Assembly: GCA_015693905.1 (NCBI GenBank)
Contig: CP065161.1
Coordinates: 1,526,001-1,590,000 of the forward strand
DNA: 64,000 nt
Direction: 5' to 3'
Source of the DNA: Rhodobacterales bacterium HKCCA1288
GTDB lineage: Bacteria; Pseudomonadota; Alphaproteobacteria; Rhodobacterales; Rhodobacteraceae
Below, in pieces: positions 1 through 9,612 of the stretch (its first letter is position 1; each line of letters starts with the position of its first letter). The position numbers were made by a program, and so were the translations under genes. The notes under the pieces are model-generated. The model worked only from the letters and a program-made list of their open reading frames with translations, was not told the origin of the DNA and did no database searches.

Positions 1-386
1 TCTGGTGATCATTTTCGAAAAACGCAGAATAGCTGTCGATGGCAGGGCGAAACCCTTTGCGAATAATCAGATCCGCACGGTTTGTGCGAAGTTCTGGATG
101 GAATTCCGCCCCCGCGCTGCCTTGCACGCAATGATCAGGCCATAAAACCTGTGGGCCATAGGGCATCTCAATCATCTCTAGGGGCGCGCGCCCCTCATGC
201 TGGCTTGCAAAACTGGAATGATCCGCGGGATGCCAATCTTGGGTCAGGATCACGGCGGCATAGTCATCCATCAAGGCGTTGATCCCCGCTACAATCGCGC
301 TGCCCTCAGGCACAGCCAAGGCGCCGCCTTCACAAAAGTCATTTTGCACATCAATCACCAAAAGCGCGTGAGTATCGGGTTTCATA
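1..386 (-). CDS. pncA: Nicotinamidase (partial, C-terminus outside window)
   Basis: Isochorismatase-fold amidase that hydrolyses nicotinamide to nicotinate and ammonia in NAD salvage. Reading leftward from the ATG at 386 the protein begins MKPDTHALLVIDVQNDF, which carries the family's catalytic Asp (VIDVQNDF). The metal-site region TQDWHPADHSSFAS and the WPDHCVQGS segment follow, as expected for bacterial PncA. About 128 residues are visible; the lysine/cysteine active-site half near the C-terminus may be partly missing because the frame runs off the left edge. It is divergently transcribed from trhO with about 80 bp between the two starts. Confident at family level; the alternative is another isochorismatase-like hydrolase, but the DWHP and WPDHC motifs favour nicotinamidase. 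Confidence 0.88.
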
Positions 387-464
387 CCATGGTCTCCGTA
401 TAGGGCAGCGTGCCGCATCACCTAAGGGTTGAGTTGCACAATGCAAGGGCGTAAATGCGCAGCT

Positions 465-1367
465 ATGTATATTGTCGCCGCTCTCTATCACTTTACCCGA
501 TTTGACGCGCCCGAAGAGTTGCGCGCGCCCCTGCTTGAGCTTTGCGAGACGCAGGGGATCAAGGGATCGCTTCTTTTGGCGCGCGAAGGGATCAACGGCA
601 CCATCGCAGGCAGCCGCACGGGGATTGACGCGGTGCTATCCCATATCCGCAACCTGCCTGGTTGTGCGGCGTTTGAATGGAAAGAAAGCACAGCCACCGA
701 AATGCCCTTTGGCCGCCTCAAGGTGCGCCTGAAGCGCGAGATCGTCACGATGGGTGTGCCAGAAACTGATCCGCTCAAAATCGTGGGCACTTATGTTGCG
801 CCTGAAGAATGGAACGAATTGATCTCGGCCCCTGATGTCGCCGTGATCGACACGCGCAATGATTACGAAGTGGCCATTGGCACTTTCAAAGGCGCGGTTG
901 ATCCACAGACCGAAAGTTTCCGCCAATTCCCACAATGGTGGGAGGAAAATAAACATCGCTTTCACAACAAGCGGATCGCAATGTTCTGCACCGGTGGCAT
1001 CCGTTGCGAGAAATCCACCGCGTTCCTCAAGGATCAAGGCGTGGAGGAGGTGTATCACCTCAAAGGCGGCATCCTAAAATATCTTGAGGAAATGCCACAA
1101 GAAAGCAGCCTTTGGGAGGGCGAATGTTTCGTCTTTGACGAACGCGTCTCTGTCGGTCACGGCCTTAAACAGGGGCCTTATGGTCTGTGCCGCGCCTGTC
1201 GCCGCCCGATTTCTGTCGAAGATCGCAGACATCCCCATTTCGAAGAAGGCGTCTCCTGCCATCAATGTATGGGCGAGCACAGCGATGAAGATCGCGCGCG
1301 TTTCCGCGAACGTCAGCACCAGATTGCCTTGGCCAAAGCCCGCGGTGAAAGCCATTTGGCAGGCTAG
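465..1367 (+). CDS. trhO: tRNA uridine(34) hydroxylase, rhodanese-related (TrhO/YceA)
   Basis: Oxygen-dependent hydroxylase that makes 5-hydroxyuridine at tRNA position 34, the precursor of wobble modifications. About 300 residues. The N-terminal acylphosphatase-like domain ([23 protein letters not shown]) is followed by a rhodanese domain with the active-site loop [13 protein letters not shown] and a C-terminal Cys-rich tail (CRACRRPI and SCHQCMGE) typical of the family. Upstream in-frame starts exist at 429 (TTG) and 441, but the conserved family N-terminus begins at [10 protein letters not shown], so 465 was chosen. Divergent from pncA. Nothing unusual; a housekeeping gene. Confidence 0.92.
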   Translation: MYIVAALYHFTRFDAPEELRAPLLELCETQGIKGSLLLAREGINGTIAGSRTGIDAVLSHIRNLPGCAAFEWKESTATEMPFGRLKVRLKREIVTMGVPETDPLKIVGTYVAPEEWNELISAPDVAVIDTRNDYEVAIGTFKGAVDPQTESFRQFPQWWEENKHRFHNKRIAMFCTGGIRCEKSTAFLKDQGVEEVYHLKGGILKYLEEMPQESSLWEGECFVFDERVSVGHGLKQGPYGLCRACRRPISVEDRRHPHFEEGVSCHQCMGEHSDEDRARFRERQHQIALAKARGESHLAG

Positions 1368-1424
1368 TTTACGCTCTCCGTGAATTTTTCATGACAGCGC
1401 CATTTGAGACTTTGCTTGATTCAT

Positions 1425-1446
1425 TATTTCGATTATTCACGAAATA
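1425..1446. promoter_or_regulatory. Candidate ArsR operator overlapping the arsRC start codon
   Basis: Inverted repeat TATTTCG-N8-CGAAATA whose right arm ends on the A of the ATG at 1446. Its position and symmetry suit the autorepressor site of the ArsR domain encoded immediately downstream. Inference from position and symmetry only. Confidence 0.5.
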
Positions 1447-2270
1447 TGGAAAATATACTCGTCACACAGCTGTCAACTTTGGGCCATGGCCCACGCCTTG
1501 ATATTTTTCGTCTGCTGATGCGCCGGTATCCTGATGCGGTCGCGGCGGGGGAAATTGGTGCTGCTTTGGGGGTTAAACCCTCAACCTTGTCGGCCTATCT
1601 TGGCGCGCTTCATCAGGCGGGGTTGATCGCGCAAGAACGCGAAGGCACTTCGCTGCGCTATCGCGTAGCGATGGACACCACCCATGATATGATGGCTGCT
1701 CTATTTTCAGAGTGCTGCCGTGGACGGGTAAACCTTCAGTTTGACTGTGCGCCTGACCCGCAGAATGACGGCAGGCTATTTAATGTGCTGTTCCTCTGTG
1801 TTGGAAACTCGGCACGCTCCATCATGGCTGAAACTTTGCTACGCGATATGGGCGGGGATCGGTTTCGCGTATACTCCGCCGGTGTCCAACCGCAAAGCAC
1901 ACTCAACCCGCTCGCGCTCGAGGTGCTGCGCCAGAAAGGTCACGATACCTCTGCTCTCAGTTCTAAGCATCTTAGCGTTTTCCAAGCGCCCGAAGCGCCG
2001 CAGATGGATTTTGTTTTTACAGTCTGTGATGTGGCCGCCAATGAGGATTGCCCCGCTTGGGCGGGACAGCCTGTCAGCGGGCACTGGGGCCTGCCTGACC
2101 CTGTAAAGGCCCAAGGCAGCGTTGCTGAGCGGGGGCTGGCTTTTCAGGCAACCTATGGCGCGTTGCGCAATCGTATTGCCGCCTTCACCGCCCTGCCCCT
2201 TGAAAGCCTAGAACGCGCGGCGCTGCAAAAGGCGGTGGATCACATCGCAGAGATTTCTAAAGAGGATTGA
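1446..2270 (+). CDS. ArsR-type repressor fused to arsenate reductase / low-MW phosphatase
   Basis: Two-domain protein of 274 residues. Residues about 1-85 form an ArsR winged-helix DNA-binding domain (HGPRLDIFRLLMRR; VKPSTLSAYLGALHQAGLI). Residues about 112-255 form a low-molecular-weight phosphatase/ArsC domain with the P-loop LCVGNSARS (Cys118-X5-Arg124) and a later DP motif (LPDPVKA). It should reduce As(V) to As(III) and repress its own operon. The ArsR part lacks the classical ELCVCDL cysteines, but a Cys-Cys pair (90, 91) plus Cys101 sits in the linker and could form a trivalent-arsenic site. The start at 1446 gives a normal ArsR N-terminus; an upstream TTG at 1404 only adds non-conserved residues. 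First gene of an operon with GAPDH and arsJ (3 bp to the next gene). Confidence 0.88.
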   Translation: MENILVTQLSTLGHGPRLDIFRLLMRRYPDAVAAGEIGAALGVKPSTLSAYLGALHQAGLIAQEREGTSLRYRVAMDTTHDMMAALFSECCRGRVNLQFDCAPDPQNDGRLFNVLFLCVGNSARSIMAETLLRDMGGDRFRVYSAGVQPQSTLNPLALEVLRQKGHDTSALSSKHLSVFQAPEAPQMDFVFTVCDVAANEDCPAWAGQPVSGHWGLPDPVKAQGSVAERGLAFQATYGALRNRIAAFTALPLESLERAALQKAVDHIAEISKED

Positions 2271-2273
2271 AAT

Positions 2274-3272
2274 ATGACTGTCTACGCGCTGAACGGATTG
2301 GGCCGCATCGGCAAGCTTGCGCTGCGACCCTTGCTTGAGGCGGACGCAGAGATTGCATGGATCAATGATGCGGTCGGTGATGCCGCCATGCACGCCCATC
2401 TGTTGGAGTTTGACACAGTGCATGGCCGCTGGCCCGCGTCTTTCTCAGCAACTGAGGATGCTGTCATCATAAATGACCAACGCATTCCTTTTATTGGCAC
2501 CAAAGACATCCATGACCTGCCCCTTAAGGGGGTGGATGTGGTCATTGACTGCACGGGGAAATTTAAAACAGCTGCGGCCCTTGCGCCCTATTTCGCCGCA
2601 GGCGTGAAAAAGGTCATTGTCTCCGCCCCCGTCAAAGATGGCCCCACCGCGAATATCGTCTATGGCGTGAACCATGAGATTTATGACCCTTCCGCGCATC
2701 ACATCGTGACAGCGGCAAGCTGCACCACAAATTGCCTTGCCCCTGTCGTCAAAGTGATGATGGAAGAATTTGGCATCAAGCACGGCTCAATCACCACAAT
2801 CCATGATGTCACAAACACCCAAACCATCGTGGATCGGCCAGCTAAAGATTTACGCCGCGCGCGGTCTGCGCTGAACTCGCTGATCCCGACCACAACGGGC
2901 AGTGCCACGGCGATCACGCTGATCTATCCTGAATTGAAGGGCAAGCTTAATGGGCACGCTGTGCGCGTGCCTTTGTTGAACGCGTCCCTGACCGATTGTG
3001 TCTTTGAGCTAGACCGCGAGGCCACAGCGGCGGAAATCAACGCAGCCTTTGCACGTGCGGCAGAAGGGGCGCTGAACGGCATCCTCGGCTTTGAAGCGCG
3101 CCCTTTGGTGAGTGCGGATTACACCAATGACACGCGATCCTCGATTGTGGATGGGCCATCCACGATGGTCATTAATGGCACGCAGGCCAAGATTTATGCG
3201 TGGTATGACAATGAAATGGGCTATGCCCATCGCCTGATTGATGTCGCGCGCATGGTTGGCGCAAGCCTATGA
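2274..3272 (+). CDS. ArsJ-associated glyceraldehyde-3-phosphate dehydrogenase
   Basis: Full-length type I GAPDH (332 residues). The Rossmann start is [15 protein letters not shown] and the catalytic Cys lies in [10 protein letters not shown] near residue 150; the C-terminal [11 protein letters not shown] is diagnostic. In arsenic operons this paralogue uses arsenate instead of phosphate, producing 1-arseno-3-phosphoglycerate, which the partner ArsJ exports. The role is inferred from context: it follows the ArsR-ArsC fusion by 3 bp and overlaps arsJ by 4 bp. The N-terminus ([10 protein letters not shown]) differs from the usual central-metabolism form. Glycolytic GAPDH is the alternative, but the operon argues strongly against it. 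Confidence 0.9.
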   Translation: MTVYALNGLGRIGKLALRPLLEADAEIAWINDAVGDAAMHAHLLEFDTVHGRWPASFSATEDAVIINDQRIPFIGTKDIHDLPLKGVDVVIDCTGKFKTAAALAPYFAAGVKKVIVSAPVKDGPTANIVYGVNHEIYDPSAHHIVTAASCTTNCLAPVVKVMMEEFGIKHGSITTIHDVTNTQTIVDRPAKDLRRARSALNSLIPTTTGSATAITLIYPELKGKLNGHAVRVPLLNASLTDCVFELDREATAAEINAAFARAAEGALNGILGFEARPLVSADYTNDTRSSIVDGPSTMVINGTQAKIYAWYDNEMGYAHRLIDVARMVGASL

Positions 3273-4522
3273 CCGCGCCAAAGCCATCCGCCCTGCCCGC
3301 CTATATCGCCGTAACAGCGGCTTATTGGGCGTTTATGCTGTCGGATGGCGCGCTTCGGATGTTGGTTCTCTTGGCCTTCCACGAGCGCGGCTTTAGTCCC
3401 GTTCAACTGGCCTATCTGTTTTTGCTCTATGAGCTTGCAGGCGTCATAACCAATCTTTCTGCGGGCTGGCTGGCCGCGCGTTTTGGCCTGACCCGCACCT
3501 TATATGCGGGGCTGATCCTACAGGTTGGTGCGCTTTTGGCCCTCACCGCGCTGGATCCTGCGTGGTCGATCGGCGCATCTGTGGCCTATGTGATAGCCGT
3601 GCAAGGGGCCTCAGGCGTGGCTAAGGATCTGGCGAAAATGTCCTCAAAATCGGCTGTCAAACTTTTGGCACCCGAAGGGGCTGGATTGCTGAAATGGGTA
3701 TCTTGGCTGACAGGATCAAAAAACGCGGTAAAGGGATTGGGGTTCCTTTTGGGCGCAGGCCTTTTGGCACTTTATGGCTACAACACCGCCTTGTTGGGCA
3801 TGGCAGCTATTTTGGCACTGATCCTTGTGGCGCTGCTTTTCTTCATGCCGGACGGCCTGCCCAAAGGGAACAAAGCGACCAAGTTTTCCACCGTCATCTC
3901 GCGAGACAAAAATATCAATCGTCTGTCTGCGGCCCGCGTCTTTTTATTCGGCGCGCGGGATGTGTGGTTTGTGGTGGGCATCCCCGTTTATTTCTACGCC
4001 GTTCTTTCCGATGGCAGCGATGAAAGCAGGCGCGCGGCCTTTTTCATGATTGGCACCTTCATGGCGGTCTGGATCATCCTTTATGGCGCTGTTCAGGCCA
4101 TGGCCCCGCGCATCCTGCGCAAAGGGGCTAACAATCTGGCGCTACTGTCTGCAAGTGCGCGCCAATGGGCCTTGGCGCTTGTGCCAATCCCTGCGCTTTT
4201 GGCGATTACTGTCTCCACCGCAGGCACGCCCGCCCCTTGGCTGACTGTGACGCTGGTCTTGGGTCTGTTGGTCTTTGGCGCGATATTTGCCGTGAACTCG
4301 GCCCTGCACTCTTACCTCATTCTCGCATTTTCAAAATCCGAGCGGGTCAGCCAAGATGTTGGTTTCTACTACATGGCGAATGCGGCAGGCCGATTGTTGG
4401 GCACGGGCCTATCGGGCCTTGCCTATCAATGGGGCGGGGTTGAGGCCTGCTTGATGGTAGCAAGCGGACTTTTGGCCTTATCGGCGGTCGCCGCAAATCG
4501 CCTAAACCGCAGCACGGCGTGA
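3269..4522 (+). CDS. arsJ: Organoarsenical efflux MFS transporter ArsJ
   Basis: 417-residue membrane protein with about 12 hydrophobic segments and an MFS fold. It exports 1-arseno-3-phosphoglycerate formed by the upstream GAPDH; the product falls apart outside, so the pair removes arsenate without reduction. Seen in sequence: ATGA overlap with the GAPDH gene and loops matching ArsJ ([31 protein letters not shown]). Its last 21 bp overlap the convergent DMT exporter gene. Recognition rests on family memory plus the arsenic operon. Confidence 0.9.
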   Translation: MTAPKPSALPAYIAVTAAYWAFMLSDGALRMLVLLAFHERGFSPVQLAYLFLLYELAGVITNLSAGWLAARFGLTRTLYAGLILQVGALLALTALDPAWSIGASVAYVIAVQGASGVAKDLAKMSSKSAVKLLAPEGAGLLKWVSWLTGSKNAVKGLGFLLGAGLLALYGYNTALLGMAAILALILVALLFFMPDGLPKGNKATKFSTVISRDKNINRLSAARVFLFGARDVWFVVGIPVYFYAVLSDGSDESRRAAFFMIGTFMAVWIILYGAVQAMAPRILRKGANNLALLSASARQWALALVPIPALLAITVSTAGTPAPWLTVTLVLGLLVFGAIFAVNSALHSYLILAFSKSERVSQDVGFYYMANAAGRLLGTGLSGLAYQWGGVEACLMVASGLLALSAVAANRLNRSTA

Positions 4523-5434
4523 GCGCGCGGCAAGGCGCTCCCGATGCATCGTGTAAAGACCTGTGGCCACGATCACGGCCGTTCCAATAAGCGTCCACCC
4601 ATCAGGCAATTGCGCAAAGACGAGATAGCCATACATGACCGACCATAGGATCATCGAATAATGCACAGGGGCCAATACCACCGCCTCCGCAATCTCCAGC
4701 GCGCGGATGACCATGAGCTCCGCCACACCTGCAATCGCCGCGATTGCAATCATCAAAACGATTGAGACGGGGTCACTTGGCCAAATCCATACAAAGGGCA
4801 GCGGCAGGCTGATCAACGCACTGCCAACAAGCGCGGTATAAGCTACCGTGGTATAGGTGTTGTCATAGGGCGCAATCATACGCGATAAAACCTGACGCAA
4901 GGCAAATAAACTGGCGGCAAAAAGCACCAGAAGAACCGCGGGATGCACGATCCCTAGGCCTGGTCGGATCACGATCAACGTGCCAATGAAACCGATGGAA
5001 ATCGCAGCCCACCGATGCCATCCCACCGTTTCGCGCAAGATGACGGCGCCCAGAACAGTCACGATTAAAGGCGCCACAAATGTCACGGCGACCGCATCGG
5101 CCAACGGCACGAAACTGACGCCCAAGATGAAACATGTGGCCGAAATCACCGCAATCGCCCCGCGCAACGCCTGCAATTTCGGTCGCGCCGTGCGCAAAAT
5201 CACAGGCCCGCGCCACAGCAGCAAAACCAAAACCCCAAACAGCAGCCCCAATTGCCGCGTCCAAACGATCTGCACTGGATGAAACAGATCGGTCAGGAAT
5301 TTGGCCATTGTGTCTACGGCAGCAAATAAGAAAAAACCCAAGGCCATGAGGGCCAAACCCTTGAGATTGCTCGGGGCTTTGGGGGTTTCACTTGGTGTCG
5401 CTGTGTTATGCGGCAGGTCTGGAATGGTCGGCAT
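4502..5434 (-). CDS. DMT-superfamily (EamA) membrane transporter
   Basis: About 310 residues with ten hydrophobic segments arranged as two EamA repeats (first near GLALMALGFFLFAAVDTMAKF, second after IAPYDNTYTTVAYTALVGS). A drug/metabolite exporter of unknown substrate in the inner membrane. The start at 5434 (MPTIPDLPHN) was preferred over 5476 because the extra residues are not conserved and would cross the palindrome at 5451-5460. Convergent with arsJ, with a 21-bp overlap of the 3' ends, so a shared terminator is unlikely. Divergent from the photolyase. Confidence 0.82.
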   Translation of the reverse strand: MPTIPDLPHNTATPSETPKAPSNLKGLALMALGFFLFAAVDTMAKFLTDLFHPVQIVWTRQLGLLFGVLVLLLWRGPVILRTARPKLQALRGAIAVISATCFILGVSFVPLADAVAVTFVAPLIVTVLGAVILRETVGWHRWAAISIGFIGTLIVIRPGLGIVHPAVLLVLFAASLFALRQVLSRMIAPYDNTYTTVAYTALVGSALISLPLPFVWIWPSDPVSIVLMIAIAAIAGVAELMVIRALEIAEAVVLAPVHYSMILWSVMYGYLVFAQLPDGWTLIGTAVIVATGLYTMHRERLAARSRRAAV

Positions 5435-5450
5435 AATGGGCCCACGGATT

Positions 5451-5460
5451 TGGTATACCA
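5451..5460. promoter_or_regulatory. Perfect palindrome TGGTATACCA upstream of the DMT gene
   Basis: Ten-base perfect palindrome 17 bp before the DMT exporter start and about 80 bp before the photolyase start. The shape resembles GntR-family half-sites (TGGTATACCA-type). No GntR gene is in the window, so the regulator is unknown. Confidence 0.35.
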
Positions 5461-5539
5461 CATCCTTAGGCCGCAAATCAGCTTCTGTCGACTGGGCAAA
5501 TGGCTGACAAGCCCAATGAACGCACTAATTTGCAAGATC

Positions 5540-7060
5540 ATGGAAAAGCGGCCTGTTCAGCTTGTTTGGTTCAAACGTGATTTGCGCGTTACAGATCATG
5601 CCTGCCTCGCCTCTGCGGCAGCGCGCGGGCCTGTTTTGCCCCTCTATATCATTGAGCCTGATTTCTGGGCCGAGCCCGATGCAAGCGCGCGACATTGGAC
5701 GTTTCTGCGGCAATCCTTGGGAGAGTTGCGGGAGGCATTGGCGCGCTTGGGTCAGCCGCTTGTGATCCTTCGCGGGGATGCCGTTGCGGTGCTCGAAGAA
5801 ATCGCAACTGCGCACACAATTGCCGCGCTGTGGTCGCATCAAGAAACGGGCAATGATTGGACATATGCGCGTGACAAACGGGTTGCGGCATGGTGCAAAT
5901 CGAAATCCATCCCATGGCACGAACCGCGCCAATTCGGTGTCATCCGAAACTTACCCTCGCGCAACGGATGGGCGGAGGAATGGGACAAACAGATGTCACA
6001 TCCCTGCCATGCAACCCCGCATCTTGAACCCATTTGCGAGGCACCCAGTTTCGATTTACCTAAGCCCGCGGATCTCGGCCTTGCGCCCGATGGCGGGGAT
6101 CACCTGCAGATTGGCGGATCAATGGCAGCACGCGCGCTGCTCCATAGTTTTCTTACTGAACGCGGCGCGCCCTATCGCGCGGCAATGTCTAGCCCGCTTT
6201 TGGGTGCTGATGCCTGCTCGCGCCTATCGCCGCATCTGACATTCGGCACAATCTCGCTCCGCGAGGTGGCACAAGCCGCCGCCCGGCGCGCAGGCACCCT
6301 ACCCAAAGGGCCGAGCCACAAAGACTGGCGCGGATCCCTGCGCGCCTTTCAATCCCGCCTTTATTGGCACTGCCATTTCATCCAAAAACTTGAAGACGAA
6401 CCACGGATCGAATGGGAGAATATGCACCCCGCCTATGATGGTCTGCGCGATGATCCACAGGGGCATCCATGGTTTGAAGCGTGGAAAGAGGGGCAAACGG
6501 GGCTGCCGTTTCTGGACGCCTGTATGCGGTCGCTGCATCACACGGGATGGCTGAATTTTCGCATGCGCGCGATGGTGATGGCCGTTGCCAGTTATCACAT
6601 GTGGTTCCATTGGCGCGAAACGGGCCTGCATCTGGCGCGGATGTTCACCGATTATGAGCCTGGAATTCATTGGTCACAGGTGCAGATGCAATCTGGCACA
6701 ACGGGCATCAACACGATCCGCGTCTATAACCCAATCAAGCAAGGGTTGGATCAAGACCCCGATGGGGTGTTCATCCGCCGTTGGGTGCCTGAAATTGCAC
6801 AGCTCTCAGGGGATGCCCTGCACCGCCCGTGGGTGCATCCTGACGCGCATGGCATTTTGGGACGAACCTACCCCAACCCCATCTTTGATCCGGCGGCGCG
6901 CGCCAAATGGGCCAAAGATCAGATTTGGGCCAAGCGCCGTGCGCCCGATCACAAGGCGGGCGCGGTTGCAGTTCTCACCCGCCATGGCAGCCGCAAATCC
7001 CCCCGCAAGACAAAACGTGCCGCCAAACACCCAACGGAACAATTGTCCCTGTTTGATTAG
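5540..7060 (+). CDS. Cryptochrome/deoxyribodipyrimidine photolyase family protein
   Basis: Light-dependent DNA repair flavoprotein or photoreceptor, 506 residues. The N-terminal photolyase alpha/beta domain (VQLVWFKRDLRVTDHACLA) is followed by a helical FAD domain with SPLLGADACSRLSPHLTFG, WHCHFIQKLE, WLNFRMRAMVMAVASY and the FTDYEPGIHWSQ region. The C-terminus is a short basic tail. The ATG at 5540 gives the conserved N-terminus; the upstream extension in frame is unconserved. Stops 1 bp from the convergent glpD stop. Whether it repairs CPD lesions or is a sensory cryptochrome cannot be decided here. Confidence 0.85.
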   Translation: MEKRPVQLVWFKRDLRVTDHACLASAAARGPVLPLYIIEPDFWAEPDASARHWTFLRQSLGELREALARLGQPLVILRGDAVAVLEEIATAHTIAALWSHQETGNDWTYARDKRVAAWCKSKSIPWHEPRQFGVIRNLPSRNGWAEEWDKQMSHPCHATPHLEPICEAPSFDLPKPADLGLAPDGGDHLQIGGSMAARALLHSFLTERGAPYRAAMSSPLLGADACSRLSPHLTFGTISLREVAQAAARRAGTLPKGPSHKDWRGSLRAFQSRLYWHCHFIQKLEDEPRIEWENMHPAYDGLRDDPQGHPWFEAWKEGQTGLPFLDACMRSLHHTGWLNFRMRAMVMAVASYHMWFHWRETGLHLARMFTDYEPGIHWSQVQMQSGTTGINTIRVYNPIKQGLDQDPDGVFIRRWVPEIAQLSGDALHRPWVHPDAHGILGRTYPNPIFDPAARAKWAKDQIWAKRRAPDHKAGAVAVLTRHGSRKSPRKTKRAAKHPTEQLSLFD

Positions 7061-7061
7061 C

Positions 7062-8645
7062 CTATTCTGCGGCCATCTGCGTTGCGGCGCTTTGCATCCA
7101 TGCATCAAGGGCCGCTATTTGTGATGGGTCTAGCCGCAGCCCCAACTTGCTGCGCCGCCAAACCACATCTTCGGCTGTTTGCGCGAATTCGTGTTTCATA
7201 AGCCAACGCACCTCTGCCTCGGTCAAAGTTGCGCCGAAATCGTGACCGAGATCCTCTGATGTTTGAGCCCCCGCCAGTATCGCCCAAGCATCCCGCCCAT
7301 AGGCGCGAATGAGGCGCGTGGCCCATTTGGGCGTAAGAAACGGATAATCCGCCACAAGGCTTGCAATCAACCGATCCACATCCCCCACCTCGAAATCGCC
7401 ACCTGGCAAGGCCACCCCCGCCGTCCACGGCCCGCGCGCGGATTTCGTGAACTCTGCAATTTTCTCAAGCGCGGATTCCGCCAAGCGGCGATAGGTGGTG
7501 ATCTTGCCGCCAAAAATATTCAGCAAGGGCGCATCCCCATCCCCTTCAAGGATCAGCGTATAATCCCGCGTAGCGGCAGATGCCGATTGCGCCCCGTCAT
7601 CATAGAGCGGCCGCAAACCAGAATAAGACCACACGATATCCTCGGCAGTAACAGCCGTGCTGAAATAGTTATTCACAAAGGACAGCATATAATCCCGCTC
7701 CTCGATGCTGCATTCGGGGCGGGTATCGGGGTCGCGGTGATCTTTGTCGGTCGTCCCGATTAAGGTGAAATCCCGCTCATAAGGAATGGCGAAACATATG
7801 CGCCCGTCCTCACCCTGAAAGAAGTAGCATTTCTCATGGTCATAAAGACGCTTGGTCACAATATGGCTGCCCCGCACGAGACGCACGCCGCCTTTGCTGT
7901 TTTGACCGATCTTCTGGCCGATCACATCGCTGACCCATGGCCCTGCGGCATTGATCAAAATCCGCGCCTGATGGTGATGGGTTTGCCCATCGCGGGTCTG
8001 GGTGCTGATCTTCCAAATGCCATTCTCCCGCTTGGCGGTCACCACCTTGTGACGCGGCAAGATCACCGCGCCACGCTCAGCCGCATCGCGGGCATTCAGC
8101 GCCACAAGACGGCTGTCTTCCACCCAACAATCTGAATATTCATAGGCCTTGGAAAATTTACGGTGCAGCGCCGCCCCCTCAGGGCCTTTGCGCAAATCCA
8201 CCACCGAGGTTCCAGGCAATATCTTCCGCCCGCCCAAGTGGTCATAAAGAAACAGTCCCAATCGGATCAACCATTGCGGACGCCGCCCCGCCATCCACGG
8301 CATAAGCCGCGCCAAAAGTCGTGATGTGGGGGTTTGGCTCTCAAAGCGCATATCTTTGTGATAGGGCAGCACAAACCGCATCGGCCAAGAAATATGCGGC
8401 ATGGCTTTGAGCAAAATTTCACGCTCAATCAGCGCCTCGCGCACCAAGCGAAACTCAAAATATTCTAGGTAGCGCAACCCACCATGAAACAGCTTGGTCG
8501 ATGCCGAAGACGTAGCCGAGGCCAGATCGTTCATTTCCGCCAAACGCACCGTTAAGCCGCGTCCCGCCGCATCGCGGGCAATGCCGCAACCATTGATGCC
8601 ACCGCCGATGATGAAAAGATCGTCAATCTCGCTCGTCATATCCAT
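7062..8645 (-). CDS. glpD: Aerobic glycerol-3-phosphate dehydrogenase
   Basis: FAD enzyme that oxidises sn-glycerol-3-phosphate to dihydroxyacetone phosphate at the membrane, passing electrons to quinone. About 527 residues. The dinucleotide-binding motif is FIIGGGINGCGIARDAAGRGL-like, and SASTKLFHGGLRYLEYFEF and GGKITTYRRLAE are GlpD signatures. The ATG at 8645 follows a purine-rich AAGAAAGG; the ATG at 8639 is the alternative. Divergent from glpR-glpK, which makes a complete glycerol utilisation locus, probably controlled from the shared intergenic region. Confidence 0.93.
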   Translation of the reverse strand: MDMTSEIDDLFIIGGGINGCGIARDAAGRGLTVRLAEMNDLASATSSASTKLFHGGLRYLEYFEFRLVREALIEREILLKAMPHISWPMRFVLPYHKDMRFESQTPTSRLLARLMPWMAGRRPQWLIRLGLFLYDHLGGRKILPGTSVVDLRKGPEGAALHRKFSKAYEYSDCWVEDSRLVALNARDAAERGAVILPRHKVVTAKRENGIWKISTQTRDGQTHHHQARILINAAGPWVSDVIGQKIGQNSKGGVRLVRGSHIVTKRLYDHEKCYFFQGEDGRICFAIPYERDFTLIGTTDKDHRDPDTRPECSIEERDYMLSFVNNYFSTAVTAEDIVWSYSGLRPLYDDGAQSASAATRDYTLILEGDGDAPLLNIFGGKITTYRRLAESALEKIAEFTKSARGPWTAGVALPGGDFEVGDVDRLIASLVADYPFLTPKWATRLIRAYGRDAWAILAGAQTSEDLGHDFGATLTEAEVRWLMKHEFAQTAEDVVWRRSKLGLRLDPSQIAALDAWMQSAATQMAAE

Positions 8646-8693
8646 TGCGCCTTTCTTGCGGGCCTCATTCCACCGAAACCTAACGCCGCTATG

Positions 8694-8713
8694 ACACAAA
8701 CGAACACAAACGA
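8694..8713. promoter_or_regulatory. Tandem repeat ACACAAACGA x2, candidate GlpR operator
   Basis: Two perfect adjacent copies of a 10-mer, 49-68 bp upstream of glpD. DeoR-family regulators such as GlpR often bind short direct repeats, and the gene for GlpR lies on the other side of the same intergenic region. Position-based inference. Confidence 0.5.
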
Positions 8714-8829
8714 AAATAATAATCTTCAAAATTATTCATTTTTGACGTCATTCGAAGAATTGACCCCCGATTTTAAGCCATCTAAGGTCTGTTAACCGCG
8801 CAAATGCGCGAAAAGGAAAAGGAACGCGC

Positions 8830-9609
8830 ATGTCGCAAAGCTTTCGCTGGCCAGAGATTCTCGATATCGCGCGGCGCGAGGGGAAAGTGAGTGTCGAAGG
8901 ACTGGCCGCGCATTTTGGCGTGACCACCCAAACCATCCGCCGCGACCTTAGCGATCTTGCCGATGCGGGAAAATTAGAGCGCGTCCATGGCGGCGCGATC
9001 CTGCCATCGAGCGTATCAAATATCGGCTATGAAATGCGGCGCGGGTTATACGCTGAAGAAAAGGCACGCATTGCGGCAGCTTGTGCGGCCCAAATACCCG
9101 ATGACATTTCGCTCTTCCTCAATATCGGCACCACGACAGAAGCCGTTGCGCAAAATTTGCTGCATCACAAGAATCTCTTGGTGGTCACAAATAACATCAA
9201 TGTCGCGACTATCCTTGCCGCCAATCCTAATTGCGAGATCATCCTTGCGGGCGGGCAATTGCGCCGCGCCGATGGGGGGCTGATCGGCAAGCTGACCTCG
9301 GATGCGGTGGCACAGTTCAAATTTGACCTTGCGGTCATAGGATGCTCAGCCATTGATGCGGAAGGGGATATGTTGGATTTCGACATCCAAGAGGTGGGGG
9401 TCAGCCAGACAATCATCTCACAATCGCGGCGCGTGTTTTTGGTGGCCGACCGCTCAAAATTTACGCGCAGCGCGCCTGCAAAAATCGCTGCACTTTCGCA
9501 AATTGATGCGCTGTTTACAGATCATCCGCTTGACGCCCCATTGGCCGCACGTTGCCGTGATTGGGGGCTTGCAACACATATAATCCCATACAGTTCGACA
9601 GGGGCCTAA
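8830..9609 (+). CDS. glpR: DeoR-family glycerol-3-phosphate regulon repressor
   Basis: 259 residues. The N-terminal DeoR HTH (RREGKVSVEGLAAHFGVTTQ then TIRRDLSDLADAGKL, VHGGAILP) is followed by a DeoRC effector domain (LNIGTTTEAVAQNLL; GLIGKLTSDAVAQF). It probably represses glpD and glpK until glycerol-3-phosphate is bound. It starts downstream of AGGAAAAGGAACGCGC and is separated by 3 bp from glpK, so the two are co-transcribed. The assignment as GlpR rather than another DeoR member rests on its position between glpD and glpK. Confidence 0.9.
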   Translation: MSQSFRWPEILDIARREGKVSVEGLAAHFGVTTQTIRRDLSDLADAGKLERVHGGAILPSSVSNIGYEMRRGLYAEEKARIAAACAAQIPDDISLFLNIGTTTEAVAQNLLHHKNLLVVTNNINVATILAANPNCEIILAGGQLRRADGGLIGKLTSDAVAQFKFDLAVIGCSAIDAEGDMLDFDIQEVGVSQTIISQSRRVFLVADRSKFTRSAPAKIAALSQIDALFTDHPLDAPLAARCRDWGLATHIIPYSSTGA

Positions 9610-9612
9610 ACC

